Assembly (NCBI GenBank): GCA_016201275.1
Contig: JACQDB010000122.1
Coordinates: 1-64,000 of the forward strand
Source: Acidobacteriota bacterium
GTDB lineage: Bacteria > Acidobacteriota > Blastocatellia > UBA7656
DNA: 64,000 nt
Direction of reading: 5' to 3'
Shown here: positions 1 through 9,079 of the stretch, one piece after another
Layout: the number at the start of each line of letters is the position of its first letter
How positions within the stretch are numbered: the first letter of the stretch is position 1
The notes under the pieces: generated by a model
What the model saw: the letters and a program-made list of their open reading frames with translations, nothing else
Told to the model about the DNA's origin: nothing
Database searches by the model: none
Program-made: the position numbers and the translations under genes

Positions 1-170
1 CCACGGGAATTCGTTTTTGCGCCGGAGGCGTAGCGGAGAGTAGCCCGTGGGAAAGCCACGGGGATTCGTTTTTGCGCCAGAGGCGCACAGGAGATTAGCC
101 CGTGGTGAAGCCACGGGGATTCGTTTTTGCGCCAGAGGCGCACAGGAGATTAGCCCGTGGTGAAGCCACG
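1..170. repeat. 55-bp tandem repeat, three units plus a partial fourth
   Basis: Three consecutive 55-bp units occupy 1-55, 56-110 and 111-165, and a fourth begins at 166 but diverges within about 10 bases. Units 2 and 3 look identical; unit 1 differs at several positions. Each unit starts with CCACGGG and carries CCCGTGG near its end, so one unit can fold as a hairpin. The array may continue left of the window. There are no unique spacers, so it is not CRISPR. The following 171-384 is non-coding and contains further small dyads, for example around 199-215 (GCGCTCTGGAAGAGCGC). Confidence 0.9.
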
Positions 171-384
171 GGAAGGCGCAGGCGGCTTGACGGTCGCGCT
201 CTGGAAGAGCGCAGGAGGTTTGCAACCTCGCCTCTCCTGCACCCTTTCAGGGCGCGCGGCATTTGCTTAACTTGATTCCAGTGCCTACCGCACTGGCTAA
301 TTTCCTACGCCCCTGCGGGGCAAAGAGGGCTGCGTCGTTACGTTTTTTTAAGGTGTTGGCGGCTTGTTGGCGTGTCAGCCGAAG

Positions 385-942
385 TTATTTGGCCTGTGCC
401 GCTTGCGCCTTCACCAGCGAGTTGAGTGCCTTGGCGACTTTGTGAATCAAGGCTTTTCCGGCGGCGGTCTCGCGGTGAAAAGTTGCCGCGCAGGTCTGGC
501 CATCGGCGCGATACTGTATCGTCAACAGGTAATCGCGATGAATCACTTCGGTGAAAGGGCGCGCCTGATTTTCCGCGCTGTGCAGCAAATATTTTTTCAG
601 CAGCGAAGTCTTCTTTTCGACTTTGATCTTTTCAATGCGAGTGTTGACGCGGACTTCTAGAATCGCTGCGGCGGCAATCTGATATAGGCGCGTGCCGGGC
701 ATGGTCTCTTTGACCTCTATGCCGTCGCTGTTGATGGTCAAGCGCACCGGCATCGCGTTATCGAGTCTGGCGATGCCGTGCAGATAATCCAACTCCACGG
801 TCAGCGTCGGAAAGTCGCTGGGCGCAAAGGCGGCGCTCAATGATTCACCGCACCACATACAAGCAGTGGAGGCCGGTGGATTGGGGCGGCCACATGGGTC
901 ACAGCGGCGCGGCGCAAGCACTAATTCTTCTGGTATCGGCAA
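385..942 (-). CDS. Hypothetical protein with N-terminal zinc ribbon
   Basis: A 185-residue protein of unknown function. It starts with two CxxC pairs (CDPCG near residue 14 and CMWCG near 28), the pattern of a small zinc ribbon. The rest is mixed beta/alpha and may be a PH-like or similar compact domain, but I do not recognise it. No signal peptide or membrane segment is visible, so it is probably cytoplasmic. The start is a TTG at 940-942: no ATG or GTG lies in frame after the upstream gene's stop, and an AGGGGG precedes it. It lies about 50 bases downstream of the deacylase gene on the same strand and is probably co-transcribed with it. Confidence 0.7.
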   Translation of the reverse strand: MPIPEELVLAPRRCDPCGRPNPPASTACMWCGESLSAAFAPSDFPTLTVELDYLHGIARLDNAMPVRLTINSDGIEVKETMPGTRLYQIAAAAILEVRVNTRIEKIKVEKKTSLLKKYLLHSAENQARPFTEVIHRDYLLTIQYRADGQTCAATFHRETAAGKALIHKVAKALNSLVKAQAAQAK

Positions 943-996
943 GCTGAGTTTTTCCCCCTGAAAGCAAATTCTGGCTTTTTCATCATCGCCTCCTGC

Positions 997-2712
997 CTAC
1001 GGTTTTTTGCCTGTGGGTTTGGCGACATAGCCAGCGCCGCGCAGAGGGCGACCGGGCAAAGCGGCGGTCTGTTGGCCGTTGAACAAGACGATTTCGCCGT
1101 TCACCAACACGTACTTCATGCCTACGGATAAACGATTCGGGTCTTCGAAGGTCGCTACCTCGTGAATCTGTTGCGGATCGAAAACCACCACATCGGCAAA
1201 ATATCCCGGCTTCAATAAACCTCGATCATTGAAATGAAAACGATTTGCTGCAAGCGCTGTCATCTTGCGTATGGCGTCTTCCAGAGTCAAGACTTTTTCC
1301 TCGCGCACATATTTTCCGAGAAGGCGCGGGAACGATCCATAGCCGCGCGGATGGGCGCGACCTTCGGCCAGCATTCCGGTCGTGGCCACGGCGCTGTAAT
1401 CTACGCCGATGCTGACCCAAGGCTTTTTCATCGCCAGTTTGACATCCTCTTCGCTCATTAAAAAATAGATCGCCCCGGTTTGCGCGTTGTCGGCAATCAC
1501 CAAATCAAACAGCGCGTCTATGTCATCACTCTTGCCCATCAGTCGAGCGACTTCGGAAATGCGCTTGCCTTCGTATTGCGCCAACTCGCGGTTTAACACG
1601 CTCGCCACCAAAATGCCTTCGCCGCCGCCAGCCAGAAAATAGAAGTTCTCCCACGCCGTGGTGTTGGTACGCATCTCCTGTTTCAATTTTTCGCGGGTCG
1701 CCGGGTCTTTTAAACGCTCGATGAATTTTGCCGTGCCGCCTTCGTGCGCCCACGGCGGAATGCTTGCGCCAAGCGCCGTGGCACCGGCCACATAAGGATA
1801 TTGATCGGCGGTGATGTCGAGTCCCTGAGCGCGTGCGTCTTCAATCTTGTTCAACACCTCGCTCATCTTGCCCCAGTTGGGTTTGCCTGCCATCTTCAGA
1901 TGAAAAATCTCTACGGGAATTTTCGCCTCTCTGCCGATGCGAAGGGTTTCGTCCAGCGCCTGCATAATCGAATTGCTTTCGTTTCGCATATGCGTGGCAT
2001 AGACGCCGCCGTAACGCGCCGCGACTTTGGCGAGTTCAATCAACTCTTCGGTCTTGGCATAAAACGCCGGAGCATAAACCAGCGAGGTGCTTAATCCGAC
2101 TGCGCCTTCCTGCATGGCTTGGGCGACTAGGGTTTTCATCTCAGCAAGTTCCGCCGTGGTTGGCGCACGATTCTCGTCTTTCAACACGCATTGTCGTACC
2201 TGCGTTGCGCCGACGTAGGTGGCGAGGTTGATGGCGGATTTTGTGCGTTCGAGGCGAGCGAAGTATTCGCCTATGGTGCGCCAGTCCACTTTGACATTGA
2301 AGTGTTTCAGACTCGGTTCCATCTCTTGCAGGATGTAATCGGTGAGGGGCGCAATCGAGCCGCCTTCGCCGGTGATTTCGGTGGTGATGCCCTGATAGAT
2401 TTTCGATTCGGCGCGTGGGTCTATCAACAGATTGATTTCCGATTGTCCGAGCATATCAATAAAACCGGGAGCGACGATCATGCCGTTGGCCATGATGCGG
2501 CGTACAGCGCGTGCAGCGCCGAGGTGACCGACCTTCACGATGCGGTCGCCTTTGATGGCGACATCGCCGTAAAACCACGGATTGCCGCTGCCGTCCACGA
2601 TGCGCCCGTTCATAATGATCAGGTCATAGGCTTGGACTTGGGCGAGGGCGGGCGCGACGGAACCGGAGAAGAGCAGAGCGATAGAGAACATAGCGCAGCA
2701 GAGTTTTTTCAT
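997..2712 (-). CDS. Exported D-aminoacylase-like amidohydrolase with altered metal site
   Basis: A 571-residue member of the N-acyl-D-amino-acid deacylase branch of the amidohydrolase superfamily, which hydrolyses N-acyl groups from D-amino acids. I start it at ATG 2712, which has GGGAG seven bases upstream and opens a signal peptide (MKKLCCAMFS...ALAQ); longer in-frame starts would bury this. Family landmarks are present: DLIIMNGRIVDG, THMRNE, the HLKMAGKPNWGK stretch and the EGRAHPRGYGSFPR block. The N-terminal HxH metal motif normally found after GFID is replaced by GFIDMLGQSE (L88 and Q90), and Glu116 sits where D-aminoacylases carry the metal-binding Cys. The enzyme may bind one metal or act on another substrate. 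It is the first gene of a short minus-strand unit. Confidence 0.88.
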   Translation of the reverse strand: MKKLCCAMFSIALLFSGSVAPALAQVQAYDLIIMNGRIVDGSGNPWFYGDVAIKGDRIVKVGHLGAARAVRRIMANGMIVAPGFIDMLGQSEINLLIDPRAESKIYQGITTEITGEGGSIAPLTDYILQEMEPSLKHFNVKVDWRTIGEYFARLERTKSAINLATYVGATQVRQCVLKDENRAPTTAELAEMKTLVAQAMQEGAVGLSTSLVYAPAFYAKTEELIELAKVAARYGGVYATHMRNESNSIMQALDETLRIGREAKIPVEIFHLKMAGKPNWGKMSEVLNKIEDARAQGLDITADQYPYVAGATALGASIPPWAHEGGTAKFIERLKDPATREKLKQEMRTNTTAWENFYFLAGGGEGILVASVLNRELAQYEGKRISEVARLMGKSDDIDALFDLVIADNAQTGAIYFLMSEEDVKLAMKKPWVSIGVDYSAVATTGMLAEGRAHPRGYGSFPRLLGKYVREEKVLTLEDAIRKMTALAANRFHFNDRGLLKPGYFADVVVFDPQQIHEVATFEDPNRLSVGMKYVLVNGEIVLFNGQQTAALPGRPLRGAGYVAKPTGKKP

Positions 2713-2789
2713 GACAGACTCCCATACGGATTTTTCATCGGTGTTGCGTTTCGTCGCAAGAAAACAGAAACTGGGAAACGGCAACCTTG

Positions 2790-3458
2790 ATGCAAGCGGC
2801 GGAGATTATAATCGTGAGTCTGGAAAGAATACAACGCGCCTGGTTGAGCCTGTCGTTTTTTATCGCGGCGCTGCTGTTGCTGCGCTTCGCTGTGGATTTT
2901 TTTATCGAGATGCCGTTGTTTCTGGCGCTGCCGTTTGCCTTATTGGTGGCAGCGGCTTTCGGCGTGGCGGCGATGAATCTGCTAGCCATCTACAAAGGCC
3001 GCAAAGGGGCGATGCTTGCCAAAGCCGTCACCGCAGGTTTGCTAATCATGATTCCGCTGGGCTTTCTGGCCTCATCGCTCGATTGTACGGGGTTGAGTTT
3101 GCAGGGCTGCACGCCGTTTTGCACCTTCATTAAAGTCATCTGGATACCGCTGATGGCCAGCGTTTGCGCGGTCTATTTCATAACTCAAAAAGCCTGGTTG
3201 TTGACCCTCATCAGTGTCATGGGACTGCTGACGCTCGCACCGCATTGCCAGTGTTTCAACGTCGGCAACGGCTGGTGGATTGAGCGATTGGGAGCCAGCC
3301 CCATGTGTTATGTATGGGGCTTTGTCATCAGTGTGATTGCCATAAGCGCCCTCCAAAGCGGGGTTCGCTGGTGGCCTGCGCTAGTCGTCAACGCGGCGAT
3401 CATCGGCGGCGCTTTGACCTTCTTCATCAGTCATCACTATTTTCATTTTCCCTGGTAG
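2790..3458 (+). CDS. Cysteine-containing multispanning membrane protein, unknown
   Basis: About 222 residues with six to seven hydrophobic segments, so an integral inner-membrane protein. Cysteines cluster between segments 3 and 4 (CTG, GCTPFC) and before segment 6 (HCQCFN, PMCYVW), which could bind metal or form disulfides. I do not recognise a family. The start is uncertain: ATG 2790 has a weak upstream signal, whereas GTG 2814 follows GGAG by nine bases and gives a shorter N terminus (MSLERIQRAWLS). It is divergent from the deacylase gene, with about 80 bases between starts. Confidence 0.75.
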   Translation: MQAAEIIIVSLERIQRAWLSLSFFIAALLLLRFAVDFFIEMPLFLALPFALLVAAAFGVAAMNLLAIYKGRKGAMLAKAVTAGLLIMIPLGFLASSLDCTGLSLQGCTPFCTFIKVIWIPLMASVCAVYFITQKAWLLTLISVMGLLTLAPHCQCFNVGNGWWIERLGASPMCYVWGFVISVIAISALQSGVRWWPALVVNAAIIGGALTFFISHHYFHFPW

Positions 3459-3930
3459 CGGCGGTGAGTGCCGTAAGGGAACGCGAAGATCTGCGAGAGT
3501 ATTTTCAAGTTTCTGTAAAAACTTCCAATTTCTCGTAAATCTTTCCAAGTTTTTGGAGAAGCCTTGGCTTTTCGATCAGTCGCTGCAAGCCTAACTCTTC
3601 CAGTTTCAAGCGGAAAAAGTAGTCGCCTTAGATGGTATGCGGCTTGCTCTATTTTTTCTCTCTTTTCCATCGGTTTCCGTGCCATTGTGATTCATACATT
3701 TATGCAATAGCAAAACCGCTTTATGCAGTAGTAGGACTTCGCAATCCGGTGGCTTCGGAAAATTATTCAGCAGGTGCGTTTAGCATCTGCAACCACCCGT
3801 ACCATGTTTGCCTTATATTTCGGGCAAATCACTTCAAACTCTCTGACTTGCCGGAAGGTTTCTCGTGCCTGTGTGGTTACGAGGTTGCGGCAGTTTCAGA
3901 AGGTAATCCAGTGTGGAGGAAACTCTATTT
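3459..3930. other. Intergenic region upstream of the TonB receptor gene
   Basis: About 470 bases without a convincing gene on either strand. Only short ORFs with no recognisable features are present. It ends with GTGGAGG at 3913-3919, the ribosome binding site of the receptor gene. Promoters for that gene should lie here, but I see no clear sigma-70 match. Confidence 0.6.
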
Positions 3931-6900
3931 ATGAAAAGCAAAACCCTATCCCCTATCGCAGTTCTCACCTTGATCTTGCTGCTGGTCGCGCAGGCGTCTC
4001 CGGCATTGGCGCAAACCAGCCGAGGCACGGTTACCGGAGTGGTGACGGATCCCCAAGGCGCGGTGATTGCGGGAGCCACCGCCGAGTTGACCAACAAAGG
4101 CACCAACCAGGCGCGCACCACCATCACCAACGATTCCGGGTTGTACCGTTTCGATGCCGTTGATTTGGGTGCTTACAGCTTGAAGATTACGGCGCAAGGC
4201 TTCAAAGCCTACACCGCTACCGGCATTGAAATTCAGGCCAACCGTATCGCTACCTTTGATATTCGTTTAGAGACAAGCGGCACCGAAGTCGTCGTCGAAG
4301 TGAATGCGGCGTCCGATGAAATTCTGCAAAAGAGTGATGCCGTGCATGGCGGCAACTTCGCGCATCAAATGGTCACCCAGTTGCCAACCGCTACCAGCAA
4401 TCCCTATAACCTGGCCGCCTTATTGCCTGGCGTTGTCCGACCTACCGGCACCACTGGGTTTGGCAATGGTACCGATTTGTCCATCAATGGGGCGCGTCCA
4501 CGCGGCAATAACTTTTTGCTGGATGGCGTCGAGAACAATGACATTTCCATAGGCGGTCCGGCCTTTCAACCAAGCAATGAAGATCAAGTGCGCGAAGTCT
4601 CCGTACAGACCGGATTGTTCAGCGCCGAATTCGGGCGCGCCGGTGGAGGCGTCTTCAATCAAGTGACCAATTCCGGCAATAATCAATATCACGGCACTGC
4701 CGGGTGGAAATTTCATTCACAGCGGTTCGATGCGCTGACCAATAGCGACCGCTTGAATGGTTTGAAAGAACCGGCAGTCTTTACCGAGAATAATTTCACC
4801 GCTACCTTTGGCGGGCCGATTATCAAAAATAAGACCTTCTTTTTTGGCGCGGGACAATGGTATCGCTTTCGTTCAACCGGCAACACCGGCTTTCTGGTGC
4901 CGACAGCGGCAGGACGGGCGCGCCTGCAACAACTCTTTCCGGCAGGCTCGAATCCGCGCGTTGATCTGTATCTGAAAGCTTGGGAGGGTGTGCTGGGCGT
5001 CACCAGCCTCACCAACATTCCCTTGGGTCGAGCGGCCAACAGCACAGACCGTGGCGCTATTGAATTCGGGCAAGCGCCGGTAACCATTCCGACGAAATTC
5101 AATGATAACAATTATGCGGTACGCCTAGACCACACTTTCACCGAAGCGCACCGGCTTTCCGGTCGTTACCTCTATGACCACAGCCCGGTAACGCCTAACG
5201 GCGTCAACGGCCCAGGCTTCACCTTTGATGGCGATTTCGGCTCGCAGAATCTGCTGGCGTCGCATACCTGGGTGATCAGTCCGACGATGACCAATGAATT
5301 TCGCTTCTCGTTCGGGCGCATCAATTTTCAGTTTCCGATTTCACCCAACGCCAGTGAACTGGCCAAGACCTTGCAGAACGTCGGTTTCGGCGGCACGATT
5401 TCGGCCTTTGGTATTCAGACCAACATTCCGCAGTTCCGCATTGCCAACAACTACCTTTATCAGGAAACCATGTCAAAAGTTTTTGGCACTCACACCTTCC
5501 GCTTTGGCGGCGAATATCTGCACCAAGTCGCTCGCCAGCATCCGCCGTTCAATGAGCGCGGTTCGTTTGCTTTTGCCACCGGCGGCGGTTACAGCGCCTT
5601 TGCCAATTTCATAGATAACTTCAGCGGCTTTCGCGGCTCGGCCAATATCAACTTTGGTGATTCGATTTATCATCCGAATCTTGACCGCCTCAGCCTCTTC
5701 TATCAGGATACCTGGAAGGTGAGTTCTACGCTGACCTTGACGCTGGGCTTGCGTTATGAAAACTTCGGACAACCAGCCAACAAGGCGTTCAAATTCCCGG
5801 CCATCAATCTGGACCCGGCTACCTTTACGACGCCCAATAAAGTGAAGACCGATAACAACAACCTCGGCCCGGTGGTCGGCTTTGCCTGGTCGCCGCGCTT
5901 CACTTCGGGATTTCTGGCCACCCTGTTTGGTGAAGATAAGACGGTGTGGCGCGGCGGTTATCAGGTGAGCTATGACACCTTCTTCAATAACCTGCTTTCC
6001 AATATTGCCGCCGATTCTCCCAACACCATCAACACCACCAATGTAGATGTCTCCTCCGGTTCAGCGGCTACCAGTCGCGGCACTGCCAATTGGTTTCCTA
6101 ACGCCATTCCCATCACGCCGCGTGCGGTTTCGGCGCTCGATAGCCAGACCTCGCTGTTCAATCCGAATATCCGCAACCCTTATACCCAGCGCTACTCGCT
6201 GCAAATCCAACGCCAACTGCCTTGGAAAATGTTGCTCGACACCGCTTATGTCGGTTCGCTGGGGCGAAAGCTTTTCGTCACCGAAGACATCAATCCGTTG
6301 ATTGGCACGGCCAGACGCTTCCCGACGCTCGGTATCAGGCGTATGCGAACCAACGGCGCAAACTCCAGCTATAACTCCTTACAGGTGCGGTTGGACAAAG
6401 CTTTCTCGCACGGCTTCCTGCTCAATACTTCTTATACCTGGTCGCGTTTCATAGACAATACCAGCGAAGTCTTTGCGACTTCCAACAGCGGCTCGGCATT
6501 GGCTTCGGTGCCGGTGTTCCAAGGAGGGTTGAGCCTTGATAAAGCGGTCTCCGATTACGACCGCACCCACCGCCTGGTGTTTAGCTATATATGGGATTTG
6601 CCGGGGCCGAAGAATGGTTGGTTGGGCGCAACTGTCGGCGGCTGGCAGATTGCTGGCGTGACGACCTTCCAATCGGGAGCGCCGTTTACCATTCTCAATG
6701 GCGTTGACCGCAACGGCGATGGCGTCAATGGTTTGGACCGACCCGATATCGGCAATCCCAATGCGCCACACAACACTCGCGCCCAGATCGTGCCAACGGC
6801 GACCTGCGCCACCGGCTTGCGAAATCCAGACCGGGGTGCCTGTGTCACCGCTAACGATGTCTTTGTGGTTCAGGGCGTAGGCTTTCCCACCGCTCGCACG

Positions 6901-7149
6901 CTTGGGCGCAATACCGAACGTTCGCAATGGACGAAGAACTTCGACACCTTCCTGTACAAGAACTTCCGTTTCAACGAGCGCTTCCGGTTAGAGTATCGTT
7001 TGGAAGCCTTCAATCTGTTCAACCATCCGCAATTTAGTGGCGTACCGGGGCGCTCGGTGGCGGGCACTGCGGCGACGCAATACTTCAACTATAATCTCTT
7101 GGGCGGTGGCGGCAGAACCATGCGTATGGGATTGAAACTGTTGTTCTAG
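3931..7149 (+). CDS. TonB-dependent receptor with carboxypeptidase-regulatory-like N-terminal domain
   Basis: A 1072-residue outer-membrane receptor of the large Oar/CarA-like class abundant in Acidobacteriota. ATG 3931 follows GGAGG at a good distance and starts a signal peptide ending ASPALAQ. Residues about 30-115 form a carboxypeptidase-regulatory-like beta-sandwich (GTVTGVVTDPQG, SGLYRFDAVDLGAY). A plug domain follows (LDGVENNDI, SAEFGRAGGGVFNQVT), then a long beta-barrel ending in aromatic-rich strands, with Phe as the last residue (MGLKLLF). Such receptors import bulky ligands using TonB energy; the substrate cannot be told from sequence. It appears monocistronic, with a strong terminator just after it. 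Confidence 0.93.
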   Translation: MKSKTLSPIAVLTLILLLVAQASPALAQTSRGTVTGVVTDPQGAVIAGATAELTNKGTNQARTTITNDSGLYRFDAVDLGAYSLKITAQGFKAYTATGIEIQANRIATFDIRLETSGTEVVVEVNAASDEILQKSDAVHGGNFAHQMVTQLPTATSNPYNLAALLPGVVRPTGTTGFGNGTDLSINGARPRGNNFLLDGVENNDISIGGPAFQPSNEDQVREVSVQTGLFSAEFGRAGGGVFNQVTNSGNNQYHGTAGWKFHSQRFDALTNSDRLNGLKEPAVFTENNFTATFGGPIIKNKTFFFGAGQWYRFRSTGNTGFLVPTAAGRARLQQLFPAGSNPRVDLYLKAWEGVLGVTSLTNIPLGRAANSTDRGAIEFGQAPVTIPTKFNDNNYAVRLDHTFTEAHRLSGRYLYDHSPVTPNGVNGPGFTFDGDFGSQNLLASHTWVISPTMTNEFRFSFGRINFQFPISPNASELAKTLQNVGFGGTISAFGIQTNIPQFRIANNYLYQETMSKVFGTHTFRFGGEYLHQVARQHPPFNERGSFAFATGGGYSAFANFIDNFSGFRGSANINFGDSIYHPNLDRLSLFYQDTWKVSSTLTLTLGLRYENFGQPANKAFKFPAINLDPATFTTPNKVKTDNNNLGPVVGFAWSPRFTSGFLATLFGEDKTVWRGGYQVSYDTFFNNLLSNIAADSPNTINTTNVDVSSGSAATSRGTANWFPNAIPITPRAVSALDSQTSLFNPNIRNPYTQRYSLQIQRQLPWKMLLDTAYVGSLGRKLFVTEDINPLIGTARRFPTLGIRRMRTNGANSSYNSLQVRLDKAFSHGFLLNTSYTWSRFIDNTSEVFATSNSGSALASVPVFQGGLSLDKAVSDYDRTHRLVFSYIWDLPGPKNGWLGATVGGWQIAGVTTFQSGAPFTILNGVDRNGDGVNGLDRPDIGNPNAPHNTRAQIVPTATCATGLRNPDRGACVTANDVFVVQGVGFPTARTLGRNTERSQWTKNFDTFLYKNFRFNERFRLEYRLEAFNLFNHPQFSGVPGRSVAGTAATQYFNYNLLGGGGRTMRMGLKLLF

Positions 7150-7221
7150 TAAGCTGGCCAATTCTTCTGCGGCAGCAGTGGCTTTGCTTGCTGCCTTCCA
7201 GAGAATTGGTGCCTGATGTGG

Positions 7222-7254
7222 GGGGAGCCATCGGTTGATGGCTCCCCTTTTCTT
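7222..7254 (+). terminator. Rho-independent terminator of the TonB receptor gene
   Basis: A perfect 11-bp stem (GGGGAGCCATC / GATGGCTCCCC) with a GGTT loop at 7222-7247 is followed by TTTTCTT. It lies 72 bases after the receptor stop codon. Confidence 0.92.
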
Positions 7255-7268
7255 ATGCCCACCGAAGT

Positions 7269-7577
7269 TCAGAGGTTTGCAAAAGCGTTGGCAAGTTTGC
7301 GGTGATGAATCAAAAATCGCCCGGTTTTATTGAGGTTTTTGCAGGGTCTAGCTTGAACGCTTCCCTCATTACAGACGGATTGATTTTGCCTAGCGCGCTC
7401 AACCTGATTATCCCGCCAGGTTTTCATGATGGCTTGCCGACATGGTTTGCAGGAACTCTGTAACCCCTCGCGGCTTGCACGGTTTTTGCTGAATGCCGCA
7501 AGCGATTTTTCCAGCTTGCATTGGGGACAGCGTTTTGTGCTTCTCACAGGTTGATTGGAAAAGACTACAAATTCCAT
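7269..7577 (-). CDS. Small double-CxxC zinc-finger protein
   Basis: A 102-residue protein with CPQC and CKPC about 24 residues apart, framing KSLAAFSKNRASREGLQSS. This layout is seen in many short zinc-binding proteins and in the N terminus of some phage or HNH-type proteins. The function is unknown; nucleic-acid binding is plausible. I start it at ATG 7577 because the longer frame runs into the tRNA gene at 7623-7696. No strong ribosome binding site is visible. It lies just downstream of tRNA-Glu on the same strand. Confidence 0.6.
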   Translation of the reverse strand: MEFVVFSNQPVRSTKRCPQCKLEKSLAAFSKNRASREGLQSSCKPCRQAIMKTWRDNQVERARQNQSVCNEGSVQARPCKNLNKTGRFLIHHRKLANAFANL

Positions 7578-7622
7578 AGGCGCAACTTCAGAATATTGGG
7601 TAGCTTTAAGATGAGATAGGAA

Positions 7623-7696
7623 TACCGCTAACGGGGCTCGAACCCGTAGTCTCAACCTTGAGAGGGTTGCGTGTTAACCACTTACACTATAGCGGC
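7623..7696 (-). tRNA. tRNA-Glu (anticodon CTC)
   Basis: The minus strand folds as a complete 74-nt tRNA: acceptor GCCGCTA/TAGCGGT (with a G1-U72 wobble), D stem GTGT/ACAC, anticodon stem CAACC/GGTTG around loop CTCTCAA, variable loop AGACT, T arm ACGGG-TTCGAGC-CCCGT and discriminator A. The anticodon is CTC, reading GAG. The CCA end is not encoded. Confidence 0.95.
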
Positions 7697-8272
7697 AAAT
7701 TATCGAAAGAACCGCGCTTGAACATTTCAAACGCAGGGAGATTATACACATCCTCGCGGTTGGTCGCAACGCTCGGTTTAGTGGCGCGGCGGCACGTTTG
7801 TAGAAAAAATCCCGGCTCATAAAAACGCTTAATGGCGAAGATAAAAAGTCGTAATACAAAGCAGCAAGTCGGGAACACCAGCGACATCTATTCATGAAGC
7901 GGTCGTTGAAAAAGTGAGAATTGCTGAGGATTTTATGGATTTTTTGCCGCGTCCTACCGGATTTTCTCCAAATGGATTTGCTCTTTTTTTAGCGGAATGG
8001 TAATTATAGGTTTAATCTTTCAGGCGCTTTACAACCTGATAGTTTGCGAGACCTTGCTTGAATAGTTAAAACAATATCTTGGGATTTTTTTGTTTGCCCG
8101 GGTGCGGTTGCCAGCAGGCATAGCTTTCCGGCTCGCCATCAATCAATGCAGTACCAGTTTGAGAAGCGATGCCCACGGCGCATCCGGCGGACTCGTGCGA
8201 CACCAGAATCCTATTGCTGAGTTTAGGCGATAAGAAGAACCCCGGACAGAGCCTGTCGCGGTTGAGGAAACG
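7697..8272. other. Gene-free stretch upstream of the respiratory operon
   Basis: About 575 bases in which I see no credible gene; short minus-strand ORFs lack ribosome binding sites and recognisable domains. The part around 7915-8045 is AT-rich and probably contains the promoter of the actA operon. GAGGAAACG immediately before 8273 is the actA ribosome binding site. Confidence 0.6.
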
Positions 8273-9034
8273 ATGCAGATTTTTCATGCCAGCACCAACA
8301 CGATTGCCAAATTGAGCATCTTTGGCGGCCTTTTCCTAGTTGTCGGCTTGTTGTTTCTGATTGTCGGCATTCAGCGTTCGTCGTATGTCACACAAGCCGG
8401 GGTGGCGCGGGAACAACCCATACAATTTTCGCATCAACATCACGTCGGCGGCATCGGTATAGATTGCCGCTATTGCCACACCTCGGTTGAAACGGCGGCC
8501 TCGGCGGGCATCCCGCCAACCAAGACCTGCATGAATTGTCATTCGCAAATCTGGTTGAGCAGCCCGTATCTGGAACCGGTGCGCGACAGTTGGAAGACCA
8601 ACAAGCCTTTGCAATGGAACCGCGTTCACGACCTGCCGGATTTTGTGTACTTCAATCACAGCATACACGTCGCCAAAGGCGTAGGCTGTTCGACCTGTCA
8701 CGGCAGAGTGGATCGTATGCCGTTGATGTGGCAGAGCGCTTCGCTGCAAATGGAATGGTGTCTGGAGTGTCATCGCAATCCTGAAAAATTTATTCGTCCC
8801 AAAAGCGAAGTCTTTACGATGGAGTGGCCGCCCAACACCACGGAAAGCGCACAGACCCGCGAAGAGGCGCGCGTGCAAAATGTTCCTGAACAAGGGATGA
8901 CGCAAGCGCCTGCCAAACCGGATTGGGATGCAAAAAAAGGCTGGCATCAGGACGTGGACGGCAAGCGTCTGGTCGAAGAGTACAAAATTCTCAAGCCCAA
9001 CGTGTTGACCAGTTGTTCGACTTGTCACCGCTAA
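8273..9034 (+). CDS. actA: Alternative complex III pentahaem cytochrome c subunit ActA
   Basis: A 253-residue membrane-anchored multihaem cytochrome c, the electron-output subunit of alternative complex III, which oxidises quinol and reduces a periplasmic acceptor. One N-terminal membrane segment (residues about 15-35) is followed by a periplasmic part with five CXXCH motifs: CRYCH, CMNCH, CSTCH, CLECH and a C-terminal CSTCH. Five haems is the usual ActA count. GAGGAAACG precedes the ATG. It is the first gene of a long co-directional operon and is followed 45 bases later by actB. Confidence 0.95.
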   Translation: MQIFHASTNTIAKLSIFGGLFLVVGLLFLIVGIQRSSYVTQAGVAREQPIQFSHQHHVGGIGIDCRYCHTSVETAASAGIPPTKTCMNCHSQIWLSSPYLEPVRDSWKTNKPLQWNRVHDLPDFVYFNHSIHVAKGVGCSTCHGRVDRMPLMWQSASLQMEWCLECHRNPEKFIRPKSEVFTMEWPPNTTESAQTREEARVQNVPEQGMTQAPAKPDWDAKKGWHQDVDGKRLVEEYKILKPNVLTSCSTCHR

Positions 9035-9079
9035 CCCAAAGGTGAAGACCGGAGATTAACAGGAGCTACGAAAAACTGC

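Noticed and set aside
1-170. CRISPR array at the left edge
   Set aside because: The units are contiguous 55-bp tandem repeats without unique spacers, and no cas genes are present.
7578-7655. N-terminal extension of the zinc-finger protein at 7269
   Set aside because: It would overlap the T arm and acceptor stem of tRNA-Glu.
7674-7895. Small overlapping minus-strand ORFs after the tRNA
   Set aside because: No ribosome binding site or domain, and they overlap the tRNA 5' end.
8066-8287. 73-codon minus-strand ORF before actA
   Set aside because: No domain or ribosome binding site; it overlaps the actA start.
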